Assembly (NCBI GenBank): GCA_020633055.1
Contig: JACKEJ010000004.1
Span: forward strand, 868,001-932,000
From: Sandaracinaceae bacterium
GTDB taxonomy: Bacteria; Myxococcota_A; Polyangia; Polyangiales; Houyiibacteriaceae
DNA length: 64,000 nucleotides
Direction: 5' to 3'
Shown here: positions 34,546 to 43,909 of the stretch, in pieces
Position numbering within the stretch: position 1 is the first letter of the stretch
How the letters are laid out: each line of letters opens with the position of its first letter
Made by a program: the position numbers and the translations under genes
Notes under the pieces: generated by a model
Seen by the model: the letters and a program-made list of their open reading frames with translations, nothing else
What the model was told of the DNA's origin: nothing
The model's database searches: none

Positions 34546-35774
34546 AGGTCTTGGATGTGAACGAGTTCTTCGCCGACCGCGGCGGGGGCGTCCGTACGTA
34601 CGTACACCGCAAGCTCGAAGCCGGCGCCGCGCGCGGCGTGTCGGTGGTGGTGGTGGCCCCCGGTCCGGAGGACCGCGTGGAGCAACGCTACGGAGGCAAG
34701 GTGGTGTGGGTGAGGAGCCCCACCATGCCGCTGGACTCGCGCTACCACGTGCTCGCGCGAGAGCGCGCCGTGCACGCCGTCATCGCGCAGGAGCGCCCAG
34801 ACGTGATCGAAGGCTCGAGCCCGTGGTCGGGAGGCTGGTTCGCGGCGCGCGCGCCCGGTCGCGCCCCACGCGTGCTGGTCTTCCACCAAGACGCCGTGGC
34901 GGTGTACGGGCACAGCCTGCTCGACGGCGCGCTGCGACCCGACACCGTGGACCGCGCTGCGCTCCCCTACTGGCGCTACCTGCGGCAGCTGTCGAGGCAC
35001 TTCGACCGCACCGTGGTGAGCGGCGCGTGGCTGGCGCAGCGGCTCGCGCGCTTCGGGGTGCACGCGCCGACCACGGTGCGCTTCGGCGTGGACCGGCAGC
35101 GCTTCGCCCAAGCCCAGGCGTCTACTACGCGACGCGCCGACCTGCTGGCGCGCTGTGGGCTCTCCCCGCGGGCGACGCTGCTGCTGGCGGTGAGCCGCCT
35201 GCATCCGGAGAAGCGCGTCGGCACCCTGATGGACGCGGTCGGGCACCTGCAGGGTTCACCCGTGTTCCCGCACGGCGTGGGGCTCGCCATCGTGGGGGAC
35301 GGCCCGCTCGCGCCGTACTACCGCCGGCGCGCCGCCGCGACCGCGGGCGTGCACCTGGTGGGCTTCGTGGACGAGCCCGGTGCGCTGCCGGAGATGATGG
35401 CCAGCGCCGACGCGTTCGTGCACGGCTCGTCGGCCGAGACGTACGGTTTGGTGGTGGGCGAGGCGCTGGCGGCGGGGCTGCCCCTGGTGGTGCCGGACGC
35501 GGGCGGCGCGGCCGAGCTCGCGGGTGCGGAGTACGCGGAGCGCTATCGCGCAGGCGACGCAGCGGGTTGCGCGGACGCCATCGAGCGCCTCGGCGCGCGG
35601 GACCCCGTGCGCATGCGCGCCGCCGCGAGGCGCGCGGGTCAGACGCAGGTGCTGGACGCCGCCGGTCACTTCGACGAGCTGTTCAGCACGTACGAGGCGC
35701 TCGCGGGCGCGAGACGACCCGACCTCGCGCCGCCCCTGACGCTGGCGGCCGCGCGTGCGACGAGGGCGGGCTGA
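34542..35774 (+). CDS. glycosyltransferase, GT4-like
   Basis: A 410-residue GT-B protein. The N-terminus MKVLDVNEFFADRGGGVRTYVHRKL is the classic GT4 acceptor loop (GGVxTY). The donor domain has LLAVSRLHPEKRVGTLMDAV, GLAIVGDGPLAPYYRRR and ADAFVHGSSAETYGLVVGEALAAGLPLVVP. It probably adds a sugar to the lipid-linked unit moved by the flippase upstream. Start overlaps the flippase stop by 4 nt, and its stop is followed at once by the GTG of the next gene. Donor sugar cannot be told. Confidence 0.9.
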   Translation: MKVLDVNEFFADRGGGVRTYVHRKLEAGAARGVSVVVVAPGPEDRVEQRYGGKVVWVRSPTMPLDSRYHVLARERAVHAVIAQERPDVIEGSSPWSGGWFAARAPGRAPRVLVFHQDAVAVYGHSLLDGALRPDTVDRAALPYWRYLRQLSRHFDRTVVSGAWLAQRLARFGVHAPTTVRFGVDRQRFAQAQASTTRRADLLARCGLSPRATLLLAVSRLHPEKRVGTLMDAVGHLQGSPVFPHGVGLAIVGDGPLAPYYRRRAAATAGVHLVGFVDEPGALPEMMASADAFVHGSSAETYGLVVGEALAAGLPLVVPDAGGAAELAGAEYAERYRAGDAAGCADAIERLGARDPVRMRAAARRAGQTQVLDAAGHFDELFSTYEALAGARRPDLAPPLTLAAARATRAG

Positions 35775-36767
35775 GTGCCACACGACGTCGCCTGGTTCGT
35801 GCATGGGCGTGGCCGCGGTCACGCGGCGCGCGCGCTCCACTGCGTGCCGCACCTGAGGGGCGCGGGCGTGCGCGTCCACGTCCACGCCGGCCGCGAGGCG
35901 CGCGAGATGCTCCGGGTTCTGCAGAACTGCGAGGCGATGGACACGTGCGGTCCCGGGCCGCGCTTGCTGCGCCGCTTCGCGACCCGGGTCGCGCGCGACG
36001 TGGCCGTGCTCAGACGCACCCGACCTCGGCTGGTGGTCTGTGACGGTGATGGCCCCTCGCTGCACGCTGCAGCAGCCCTCGGCATCCCCACCGTGTCGGT
36101 GGGACACGGCTCGCTCTATGCCACCTGTCGGCTGCCTGCGACGCTCCCACCCGCGCGACGGACGCGCGAAGCGCTCAACGCTGCCAGCTCGTCGTGGTGC
36201 GCGACGCGGCGCGTCGTCGTGCACTTCGCGCCAGCGGTACCGTTCGTGCCCCGCACCGCCGTGGCGCGCCCGGACCTGCCCGTGTGGCTCGACGGAACCC
36301 CCACGAACGATGGGTACGTGCTCGCGTACTTCCGCGATGGCGACGGGCGTCCCTGGCTCGAGCACCTGGTCGCGCGCGGCGAGCGCGTGGTGCTGTTCGG
36401 AGACGCACGGCACGCCCCACGTGGCGTCGAGGTGCGTCGCCCGCACGCCGAGGACTTCGCAACGCATCTGCTGCGCTGCCGCGCCGTCATCTCTTCGGCG
36501 GGGAACCACCTCCCGGCCGAGTGCGGCATGCTCGGCAAGCCGTTGCTGGCCACGTACGCCCGTGGTGACGCGGAGCACCGCATGAACGCCACTTTGATCG
36601 AGGAGGCAGGGATCGGCGTGGCAGCGCCCGTAGAACGCGCCGACCCGCAGCGGGTGGCCGCGTGGCTGGACGGTCCGCCCCGCGTACCCGACGTCCACGC
36701 GCGCATCCGCGCCATGGAGCCCGCGTCGCGCGTGCTGACGCGCACCGCGCTCGAGCTGCTGGTGTAG
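35775..36767 (+). CDS. UDP-glycosyltransferase-like protein (GT28/MGT type)
   Basis: A 330-residue protein starting MPHDVAWFVHGRGRGHAARAL, the N-terminal glycine/histidine loop of GT28-like enzymes. It has LVVCDGDGPSLHAAAALGIPTVSVGHG, and a late donor motif AVISSAGNHLPAECGMLGKPLLA, akin to the GGxxTxxEALxxGxP segment of UDP-sugar GTs. Similar proteins are annotated MJ1255/VC2487-type glycosyltransferases. The GTG at 35775 directly follows the previous stop TGA, giving a three-gene coupled operon. It converges on UDP-glucose dehydrogenase. Confidence 0.78.
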   Translation: MPHDVAWFVHGRGRGHAARALHCVPHLRGAGVRVHVHAGREAREMLRVLQNCEAMDTCGPGPRLLRRFATRVARDVAVLRRTRPRLVVCDGDGPSLHAAAALGIPTVSVGHGSLYATCRLPATLPPARRTREALNAASSSWCATRRVVVHFAPAVPFVPRTAVARPDLPVWLDGTPTNDGYVLAYFRDGDGRPWLEHLVARGERVVLFGDARHAPRGVEVRRPHAEDFATHLLRCRAVISSAGNHLPAECGMLGKPLLATYARGDAEHRMNATLIEEAGIGVAAPVERADPQRVAAWLDGPPRVPDVHARIRAMEPASRVLTRTALELLV

Positions 36768-36877
36768 AGGGCTGCGGTCGAGCAGGCGACGCGAGCCCTA
36801 CGCAACACGCGCGCCGCGAGCCACGCGTGGCGCCCATCGCGCGTCGTGCCGGGTGACGCGCTCGAACGCTGCGGGCG

Positions 36878-38308
36878 TTACAGCACGTCGGCGGAGCCGG
36901 CGCGGAGGTCAAGCTCCGTGCGCCGCACGGGTTGCACCAGCCGCGGCACGGACGGCCGGACGCGTCCGTCGACCATGGGAGTCCACGACTCTCGCTGCCC
37001 CGCGCGGCCCACGCCGATGCCCTCGTACTCGAAGCCCAACGCGCTCAGGTCGTAGCTCGACCACACGTTGCGTCCATCGACGATGAGGGGACGCGCCATG
37101 CGCTGCCGCATCAGGTCGAAGTCGGGGTTCTGATACTCGCGCCACTCGGTGTGGAGCGCGAGCGCGTCTGCGCCGTTCAGCGCGTCGTAGGGCGACTGCA
37201 CCAGCTCGACGCGGTCACGACGCAGCCGTCGGAACTCGTCGAGAGCCTTGGGGTCGTGCGCCACGATGTGCGCCCCCTCGCTGAGGAGCACGTCGATGGT
37301 GGTGAGCGCGGGAGCCTCGCGCGTGTCGTCCGTCTCGGGCTTGAAGGCCAGGCCCCACACGGCGATGCGCCGCCCCCGCAGGTCGCCGCCGAAGCGCGCG
37401 CGCAGCTTGGCGGCGATGACCGTCTTCTGGCGCTCGTTCACGCGGTGCGTCGCGTCGGCCAGCTCCATCGACACGCCGAAGTCGCGGCCCGCGACGCTGA
37501 GCGCCTGCACGTCCTTGGGGAAGCACGAGCCGCCGTAGCCCGCTCCGGCGTGCAGGAACTTGTCCCCGATGCGGCTGTCGGCGCCCACCGCCTGGCGCAC
37601 GTCGTGGATGTCCGCGCCGGCCGCGTCGGCCAGCAGCGCCACCTCGTTCATGAACGAGATGCGCATCGCCAGCATGGTGTTCGAGACGTACTTGGTGAGC
37701 TCGGCGGAGGCCGGCGTCATCCACAACAGGCGGCTGCCCGACAGACAGTACGGGTGGTACAGGCGCTCCATGAGCGCGATCACGCCGCGGTCGTCTCCGG
37801 CGTAGCCCACCACGATTCGCTCCGGTCGCAGGAAGTCCGCGAGGGCCGCGCCCTCTTTCAAGAACTCCGGGTTGCTGACCACGTGCACCGGGTGCGTCGC
37901 GTGCTGGACGATGCGACGCACCCGCTCGTTGGTGCCCACGGGCACGGTGCTCTTCAACACCAGCACGACGCTCTTGCGCGCGTACTGCGCCACCGTCTCG
38001 GCCGCGGCGTCGACGTGGCGCATGTCCGCCCCTCCGTCGCGCCGCCCAGGCGTACCGACCGTGAGAAAGACCACATCGGCCCCCAGCACCGCAGCGGCGG
38101 TGTCGATCGAGAACGTGAGGCGCCCAGAGGAGAGGTTGGCGCGCACCATCGACTCGAGCCCAGGCTCGTAGATGGGCACCTCCCCACGGGCGAGCGAAGC
38201 GACCTTCGCCGCGTCGCGATCCACGCAGGCCACGGTGTTGCCAGCTTCGGCCAAGCAAGCCCCTGTGACCAGTCCCACGTATCCAGAGCCAATGACGGTG
38301 ACGTGCAT
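36878..38308 (-). CDS. ugd: UDP-glucose 6-dehydrogenase
   Basis: Oxidises UDP-glucose to UDP-glucuronate in two NAD-dependent steps, supplying acidic sugar for polysaccharide. The Rossmann motif VIGSGYVGLVTGACLAEAG is at 5-23. TVPVGT (121-126) and NPEFLKEG (146-153) are family signatures, and the catalytic Cys is Cys262 in GYGGSCFPKD. At 476 residues it is longer than the usual 430-440. The extra tail after YEGIGVG (from about residue 425) includes WTPMVDGRVRPSVPRLVQPV and is unexplained. It faces the GT operon convergently. Assignment to the UDP-glucose rather than GDP-mannose enzyme is by overall match and is not certain. Confidence 0.9.
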   Translation of the reverse strand: MHVTVIGSGYVGLVTGACLAEAGNTVACVDRDAAKVASLARGEVPIYEPGLESMVRANLSSGRLTFSIDTAAAVLGADVVFLTVGTPGRRDGGADMRHVDAAAETVAQYARKSVVLVLKSTVPVGTNERVRRIVQHATHPVHVVSNPEFLKEGAALADFLRPERIVVGYAGDDRGVIALMERLYHPYCLSGSRLLWMTPASAELTKYVSNTMLAMRISFMNEVALLADAAGADIHDVRQAVGADSRIGDKFLHAGAGYGGSCFPKDVQALSVAGRDFGVSMELADATHRVNERQKTVIAAKLRARFGGDLRGRRIAVWGLAFKPETDDTREAPALTTIDVLLSEGAHIVAHDPKALDEFRRLRRDRVELVQSPYDALNGADALALHTEWREYQNPDFDLMRQRMARPLIVDGRNVWSSYDLSALGFEYEGIGVGRAGQRESWTPMVDGRVRPSVPRLVQPVRRTELDLRAGSADVL

Positions 38309-38407
38309 GCGGTACCTCGGCGCGAGTCACGGCTCGCTCAGTACCGGCTTGTAGAGCGCAGACACGACGACGACGTGGACGTTCGGCAACGTTCCCGCGT
38401 CGCGCGT

Positions 38408-38626
38408 TCAGACGCCCATGCGCACGAGGGCCACCCAGCCGACGATGACGAGCACGCCCACCAGCGCCATCGTGAGCGGGTCACTCACCAGCCACGGAAA
38501 CGTCATCAGCACGGCACCCGCGAGCATGTGTGGGAAGCGCGCCATGCGGCGCCCATAGACGAAGCCCACGAAGCCGATCGCACCGAAGACGAAGGAGATC
38601 AGCATGGACGTGGGATCGAAGGACAT
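38408..38626 (-). CDS. small two-helix membrane protein
   Basis: A 72-residue protein with two hydrophobic stretches (SMLISFVFGAIGFVGFVYGRR and MALVGVLVIVGWVALVRMG) separated by RFPHMLAGAVLMTFPWLVSD. Short proteins with FVFGAIGFVxFxYGR are widespread in proteobacteria without known function. It is on the same strand as ugd, 99 bp upstream of it, and divergent from the phospholipase gene. Confidence 0.72.
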   Translation of the reverse strand: MSFDPTSMLISFVFGAIGFVGFVYGRRMARFPHMLAGAVLMTFPWLVSDPLTMALVGVLVIVGWVALVRMGV

Positions 38627-38771
38627 CGCACGGGGGAAACACCGCAGGCGCGCACCTCATTCCACGTCACGCAGATGCCGTCTTCGTGCACGTTCGGTCG
38701 CACGCCAAGAGCAGTCGTTGCCCACGTGAGCGAGTCGGTTGATATAGGGTGCGCGACCCACGGAGACCCGC

Positions 38772-40859
38772 ATGCCCACCCTCGGACGTCGACACTTCCT
38801 GCGCCTCACCGGACTCACCGCCACGGGCCTCGCGCTGCCCGGCTGCATCACGAAGGCCCTCGAGATCCCCGCCCACAGCTGCTCGCGCTCGCTGATGGAC
38901 GTGGAGCACGTGGTCATTCTGCTGCAGGAGAACCGCGCCTTCGATCACTACTTCGGGACCATGGCCGGTGTGCGCGGCTTCGGGGACCGCTTCACCGCGC
39001 CCGTCGCCGACGCCCCTTCGCTGTGGCACCAGCGCGACGGAGACGGGAACGTCGTGCTCCCATACCACCTGGACGAGACCGCCGGGAACGCGCAGCGGGT
39101 CGAGGGCACGCCCCACAGCTTCGTGGACGCGCAGCTGGCCTGGAACCACGGGCGCTACGGGCGCTGGGCGTCGTGGAAGTCGGAGCGCGCGATGGGCTAC
39201 TACACGCAGCAGGAGCTGCCGTTCCAGTTCGCGCTGGCCGAGGCCTTCACGCTCTGCGACGCGTATTTCTGCGGGATGCACGCGGGCACCAACCCGAACC
39301 GGCTGGTCGCCTTCACCGGCACCAACGACCCCACGGGCGAGCAAGGGGGTCCTGCGGTCGACAACTCGCACGACACGCTGGGCGACCCGGCCGAGGGCTA
39401 CACGTGGACCACCTACGCCGAGCGCCTCCAGGACGCCGGGGTGTCCTGGAAGGTCTACCAGGACATGGCGGACAACTTCACGGACAACCCGCTGGTCGGC
39501 TTCCAGAGCTTTCGAACAGCAGAGCGGGACGACCCGAGCTCGCCGCTCGCCCGCCTGGGCGTCTCCACCACGCTGACCAACGACGACCTCGAGGGGCTCC
39601 GCGCGGACGTGCTGGCGGGGCAGCTGCCGAGCGTGTCGTGGATCATCGGCCCGGCGGAGTACTCGGAGCACCCGGGCCCCTCGTGCCCGGCGCAGGGCGC
39701 GGTGTACGTGCAGCAGGTGCTGGAGGCGCTCACGGCCGATCCCGAGACGTGGAGCAAGACGGTGCTGCTCGTGACGTTCGACGAGAACGACGGCTTCTTC
39801 GACCACGTGCCGCCGCCCTGCGCGCCCTCCGCGCGGCGCGATGGCACCGTGATGGGCGCGAGCACCGTGGACGACAGCGCCGAGCGCCACGAAGCGGCGG
39901 CGGTGATCTTCGGCGGCGCGCCTCCCTATGGCCCGGGTCCGCGCGTGCCCATGTGGGTGGTGTCGCCCTTCAGCCGCGGGGGCTGGGTGTGCTCCGAGAA
40001 CCTGGACCACACGTCCATCCTGCGCTTCCTCGAGGCGCGCTTCGGGGTGGAAGAGCCCAACATCAGCGCGTTCCGGCGCGCGTTCTCGGGCGACCTGTGC
40101 AGCGCGTTCGACTTCGAGAACCCCAACGACGACGCCGTGCCGCCGCTCGCAGGCTACACGCGCGCCGAGGCTTCGCAGCTGCGGGATTCGCAGGAGCTGC
40201 TGGATCCCGTCCCCGCACCCACCGGCGCGGCGGGTGCGATGCCGCGCCAAGCGCAGGGGACCCGCCCGTCGCGCGCGCTGCCGTATGCCCTGTACGTCGA
40301 TGCCGAGGTGGGCGCCGAGCCCCAGGGCGTGCAACTCGACTTCCTGAACCATGGTCGTGTGGGTGCGGTGTTCCACGTCTACGACCATCTGCACCTCGAA
40401 GACATCCCGCGCCGCTACGCGGTCGGCTCCGGCGACGCGCTCTCGGACACCATCCCCGTGACCGATCCGGGTGGAGCCTACGAGCTGACCATCCTCGGCC
40501 CCAACGGCTTCTTCCGCTGGCTGCGCGGCGCGGCGAGCGCCACCTCGGAGACGCAGGGACTGGAGGTCGAGGCGCGCTACCGTGGGCAGACGGAGACGCT
40601 GGAGCTGACGCTACACAACCGCAGCGAGCGCGCGCAGACGTGCTTGGTGAGCGCCCGCGCATACACGGACCCCAGCCCCGTGCGCGTCGAGGTCCGGGCA
40701 CGCGGCCAGCAGACGCTGCGGCTCGACGTTTCGGCGGCGGGGCGCTGGTACGACTACGAGGTCACCGTGGCAGACGACGCGACGTTCGCGCGACGGGTCG
40801 CCGGACGCATCGAGAACGGCCTGCCCAGCATCAGCGACCCCGCCTTCGGCACGACGTGA
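38772..40859 (+). CDS. phospholipase C, phosphoesterase family (Tat-exported)
   Basis: A 695-residue enzyme of the non-haemolytic phospholipase C/acid phosphatase family. A twin-arginine motif GRRHFLRL (5-12) and a possible lipobox LALPGC (Cys25) indicate Tat export. Catalytic motifs include LLQENRAFDHYFGTM (about 51-64), VTFDENDGFFDHVPPP and PMWVVSPFSRGGWVCSENLDHTSILRFLE. The C-terminal 200 residues match DUF756-type beta domains (GAYELTILGPNGFFRW). It would hydrolyse phosphatidylcholine-type lipids outside the cytoplasm. No chaperone gene is adjacent. Confidence 0.93.
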   Translation: MPTLGRRHFLRLTGLTATGLALPGCITKALEIPAHSCSRSLMDVEHVVILLQENRAFDHYFGTMAGVRGFGDRFTAPVADAPSLWHQRDGDGNVVLPYHLDETAGNAQRVEGTPHSFVDAQLAWNHGRYGRWASWKSERAMGYYTQQELPFQFALAEAFTLCDAYFCGMHAGTNPNRLVAFTGTNDPTGEQGGPAVDNSHDTLGDPAEGYTWTTYAERLQDAGVSWKVYQDMADNFTDNPLVGFQSFRTAERDDPSSPLARLGVSTTLTNDDLEGLRADVLAGQLPSVSWIIGPAEYSEHPGPSCPAQGAVYVQQVLEALTADPETWSKTVLLVTFDENDGFFDHVPPPCAPSARRDGTVMGASTVDDSAERHEAAAVIFGGAPPYGPGPRVPMWVVSPFSRGGWVCSENLDHTSILRFLEARFGVEEPNISAFRRAFSGDLCSAFDFENPNDDAVPPLAGYTRAEASQLRDSQELLDPVPAPTGAAGAMPRQAQGTRPSRALPYALYVDAEVGAEPQGVQLDFLNHGRVGAVFHVYDHLHLEDIPRRYAVGSGDALSDTIPVTDPGGAYELTILGPNGFFRWLRGAASATSETQGLEVEARYRGQTETLELTLHNRSERAQTCLVSARAYTDPSPVRVEVRARGQQTLRLDVSAAGRWYDYEVTVADDATFARRVAGRIENGLPSISDPAFGTT

Positions 40860-40874
40860 GCGCGCGCCATCCCT

Positions 40875-40910
40875 CCCCACGTGCGCGGCTCGCTGGCGGC
40901 GCACGTGGGG
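40875..40910. terminator. strong hairpin between convergent genes
   Basis: CCCCACGTGCGC (40875-40886) and GCGCACGTGGGG (40899-40910) form a perfect 12-bp stem with a 12-base loop, 15 bp after the phospholipase stop and before the stop of the convergent tail-anchored protein. Likely a bidirectional terminator. Confidence 0.7.
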
Positions 40911-40924
40911 CGATGATCTGGCCG

Positions 40925-41278
40925 CTACGAGCCGGAAGTGAACGCCCCGTAGGCGACCACCGCGAGCAGCAGCGCCGCCATCACCAGCAGCGGCCACAAG
41001 GCGTTGAGCTCGGATGACGGCGCGCTGACGCGCGGGGCGTCGGAGGCATCGGTCGTGGGCGCGAGCGGTTCGAGCCCGTCACGGTCACGATCACCCGTCG
41101 CGCCGGCTGGTGTGGCGGGCGAGACCGGGGGAGCGCCGCCGGGCTCCGATGGAACCGACTCGGCGCGATGCACGACGGCCGCCTCGTGCGGAACGGGCTG
41201 GGACTGCGCGCTGCGTGTCGCGGAGCCGCGCGACGGTGGGGACGGAGCCTTGGATACTCGGCTCTTGGACTTGGACAT
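40925..41278 (-). CDS. tail-anchored small hypothetical protein
   Basis: A 117-residue protein (start ATG 41278, with CGAGG upstream). It has a Lys/Ser/Pro-rich disordered N-terminus (MSKSKSRVSKAPSPPSRG) and one C-terminal membrane helix (LNALWPLLVMAALLLAVVAYGAF). The layout suggests a C-tail-anchored inner-membrane protein. No family is recognised. A longer frame upstream to 41902 is antisense-like in composition and rejected. Confidence 0.5.
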   Translation of the reverse strand: MSKSKSRVSKAPSPPSRGSATRSAQSQPVPHEAAVVHRAESVPSEPGGAPPVSPATPAGATGDRDRDGLEPLAPTTDASDAPRVSAPSSELNALWPLLVMAALLLAVVAYGAFTSGS

Positions 41279-41501
41279 GTTGGACCTCGGACAGCGGCTC
41301 GACGTCGGAGACGCTGCGGAATGGAGTGAGAGGGGGTGGTTGGGCACGACGAGGTCGGGCCTCGGACGAGGCCACCTCCGGGTCACGCGGCTCGACGAAG
41401 CGAGCGCGTCAGAACCACAGCGGGCGCCGCCCAGGGAACGCACGACGGACGTGCCGCGCGCGAACGAGACGAGGAGACCTCGCGGCCCTGGGTTGCGCGT
41501 C

Positions 41502-41915
41502 TCAGGCGCGCGCTGCGGCCGCGGGTTCGAGTCGACCCCGTTGGCGACCGGGACGAGCGCGCTCGAGCGCGCGTCGTAGGTCCACGGGGCGCGCGGCGAC
41601 CGTGGCCATGCGCGAGGGGACGCGCGCATCGACGGGGCCGTGACAGGAGCTTCGCAGAGTCCGTGGGCCGCGCTGCGGCGTGCGCACGACCGTGGTCCCA
41701 CGTTCGTCCGCGTCTGCCGAGGCGTCGCGCGATGGCCGCACATCGAGGCTGACGCGCTCGCTCTCGATGACCCGTGCGCCCTGCTGCGGTGGCGCGCTGA
41801 CCGTACTGATGCTGCGGATGTCGGGCGCCTGCAGCCCGTGCGGAGGCGCACCGAGCAGGCCGTACACGGCGGCGGCCACCCAACACGACAACGCGACGAC
41901 ACACGCCCGGATCAC
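41502..41915 (-). CDS. hypothetical exported or anchored protein
   Basis: A GTG at 41915 opens VIRACVVALSCWVAAAVYGLLGAP, a good signal or anchor segment, followed by about 110 mostly disordered basic residues (RVSLDVRPSRDASADADE, then RPVDLRRALERARPG). No motif is recognised. Coding is supported only by the signal-like start, the codon-position pattern and its location in the 690-bp space between the tail-anchored and amidase genes. It may be cotranscribed with the amidase, whose stop is 50 bp upstream. Confidence 0.42.
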   Translation of the reverse strand: MIRACVVALSCWVAAAVYGLLGAPPHGLQAPDIRSISTVSAPPQQGARVIESERVSLDVRPSRDASADADERGTTVVRTPQRGPRTLRSSCHGPVDARVPSRMATVAARPVDLRRALERARPGRQRGRLEPAAAARA

Positions 41916-41965
41916 GGCCGTGACTCTACCGCCGCGCGGCGACGTCGCAAGGCGCTCGCGAGGCC

Positions 41966-43333
41966 CTATGCGGGCATCGTGACCAGCGGGGTACCCAGCG
42001 CGTCCAGCACGGCGCGCCCCAGCGCGAGCAGACGGCCGTCGTCGCCGCGCTTGCCCACCAGCTGCACACCCAGCGGCCGCCCACCCACCATGACGGGGAG
42101 CGTCAACGCCGGGTTGCCGCTGGCGTTGAGCGCCGCCGTCCACGCGCCCAGCAGCGCAGCCCGGTCGAAGCGCTCGGCGGCCCCACAGCGCGCGAGCTCG
42201 CCCACGCGCAGGGGAGGCACGGCAACGGTCGGGACCACCCACAGGTCCGTGTCCGCCAAGAGCGCGTCCACCCGCTGCGCGATGCTGTGCCGGGCGTGCA
42301 TGGCATGCGCCTTGTGCACGTCGCGGCCCGCGTCGCGCAGCCAGCGCGTGGTCGGTTGGAGCAGGCGCGCGGAGATGACCGGCTGCGCCGCCACGAGGTA
42401 CTGGAAGATGGGCAGGAACTCCGCGACGGTTCCCTCGAGCGCCGGCGCGGCCTGGACGCGATGACCTAGCTCGCCGAGCACACGCGCGACGACGTCCACG
42501 GCCGTGACCACATCGGGGTGCGTCTCGACCAGCGGGCTCTCGACCGTGGTGGCCACACGCAAGGACGGTACGTCACCCCAGCAGGCGTTGGAGAAGCCCC
42601 CGTGCGGATCGCCCGCGAGCACGTCCAGCAGGGCTGCGGCGTCCGGCACGCTGCGCGCGATGGGCCCGATGACCGAGATGCCGATGGTGTCGAAGGTGTC
42701 CATGGGGTTGGGCACCAGGCCGCGCGTGGTCTTGAGGCCCACCAACCCGCAGAACGCGGCGGGGATGCGAATGGACCCGGCGCCGTCGCTCCCGGGCGCG
42801 ATCGGCAGGAGGCCCCCGGCGACGGCAGCCGCCGAGCCTCCGGACGAGCCGCCCGCCGTGAGCTCGAGGTCCCACGGGTTGCGCGTGGGCGGGCCGAGGT
42901 CGGTCTCGACGAACGGCAGGATGGCCAGCTCGGAGGTGGTGAGCTTGCCCGTGATGACCAGGCCCGCGCGGCGCACGGCAGCGCTGGTGGCGTCATCGAA
43001 GGGTGACCACATGTGCCGCCACGCGCGGGACCCCATGCGCGCGGGAGCGCCCGCCGTGAAGTGGAGATCCTTCAGCCCCGTGGGCAGCCCCCAGAGCGGG
43101 CCACGCGGCTGATGGGGGTCACGTCGTCGCTGTCGGTCGAGCGCCCGCGCCGCCGCGAGCGCCCGCTCGGCCCCCACGTGCGCGAACGCCCCCAGCGCGC
43201 CGTCGCGCGCCTCGATGCGCGTGAGATAAGCCGCAGTCAGCGCCTCGCACGTGAGCTCCCCCCGTCGCAGCAGCGCCGCTTGGTCGAGCGCCGACAGCGC
43301 CAGCAGCTCGCGCAGCGGCCCGCCGCCGCTCAT
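41966..43333 (-). CDS. amidase signature-family enzyme
   Basis: A 455-residue amidase. The Ser-cisSer-Lys catalytic triad is visible: Lys88 in GLPTGLKDLHF, cis-Ser163 in TAGGSSGGSAAAVAGG and nucleophile Ser187 in GSDGAGSIRIPAAFCG. It hydrolyses an amide or acylated amine; homologues are often called Asp/Glu-tRNA amidotransferase subunit A-like, but no GatB/C partner is present. There is no signal peptide, so it is cytoplasmic. Its start overlaps the stop of the DUF2505-like gene (ATGA), indicating coupling. Confidence 0.9.
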   Translation of the reverse strand: MSGGGPLRELLALSALDQAALLRRGELTCEALTAAYLTRIEARDGALGAFAHVGAERALAAARALDRQRRRDPHQPRGPLWGLPTGLKDLHFTAGAPARMGSRAWRHMWSPFDDATSAAVRRAGLVITGKLTTSELAILPFVETDLGPPTRNPWDLELTAGGSSGGSAAAVAGGLLPIAPGSDGAGSIRIPAAFCGLVGLKTTRGLVPNPMDTFDTIGISVIGPIARSVPDAAALLDVLAGDPHGGFSNACWGDVPSLRVATTVESPLVETHPDVVTAVDVVARVLGELGHRVQAAPALEGTVAEFLPIFQYLVAAQPVISARLLQPTTRWLRDAGRDVHKAHAMHARHSIAQRVDALLADTDLWVVPTVAVPPLRVGELARCGAAERFDRAALLGAWTAALNASGNPALTLPVMVGGRPLGVQLVGKRGDDGRLLALGRAVLDALGTPLVTMPA

Positions 43334-43824
43334 CCCAGCTCGCCGCGCAGGTACTTCCCGATCAGCGTCGCGCTCTCGTCGTAGCTGCGCTGCAGCGCGC
43401 TGCGCACGAAGGCCTCGACCACCTTGCCCACGCCCAGCGGGATCTTCGCGTCGATGTCGAAGTGGACGATGCGCGTGAGCTTGTCGGCACCGAGGGGCTC
43501 CACCGCCTGGTAGCCGGTGATCGTGATGTTGCCCTTCGAAGGATGCACCACGAAGTCGTAGCGGCCGGTAGCCGCGTCGGTCTGCCCCTTCTCGTGGAAG
43601 TGCAGGTCGTCCCCCATGACCTTCCGCACGACGGCCGGCACGTCCGTGCTGGGCCAGGTCTTCACCTCACGCTCGCCCGTGGTCGGGTCGCGCTTGATGA
43701 GCTGGTAGCGCATGTCGAGCAGCTTGTGGATGGTCTCCTGGTAGTGCTCGTTCCAGTGGACGCGCTCCATGAAGTGAGCGGGGTTGGTGGGGATCTCGTG
43801 GCGCAGCGTGACCTGGGTGGACAT
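43330..43824 (-). CDS. DUF2505/SRPBCC-like protein
   Basis: A 164-residue protein. MSTQVTLRHEIPTNPAHFMERVHWNEHYQE and VHFDIDAKIPLGVGKVVEAFVRSAL match the DUF2505 pattern, a START/SRPBCC-like fold. Function is unknown; the fold usually binds hydrophobic ligands. Its stop overlaps the amidase start by 4 nt. Transcribed divergently from the paralogue pair at 43910. Confidence 0.8.
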   Translation of the reverse strand: MSTQVTLRHEIPTNPAHFMERVHWNEHYQETIHKLLDMRYQLIKRDPTTGEREVKTWPSTDVPAVVRKVMGDDLHFHEKGQTDAATGRYDFVVHPSKGNITITGYQAVEPLGADKLTRIVHFDIDAKIPLGVGKVVEAFVRSALQRSYDESATLIGKYLRGELG

Positions 43825-43909
43825 GGGCTGGCTTCATACCCGTGCGGCGCAATGCTGCGTAGCCCCAAACAAGGATATTGTGGACCACTGACGGGAATGT
43901 GACGCTGCC

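Noticed and set aside
36932..41017. 1361-residue plus-strand frame
   Set aside because: Runs antisense to ugd and then out of frame through the phospholipase gene; high-GC artefact.
41279..41902. N-terminal extension of the tail-anchored protein
   Set aside because: The extension is Arg/Ser-rich shadow sequence overlapping the better signal-containing frame at 41502-41915.
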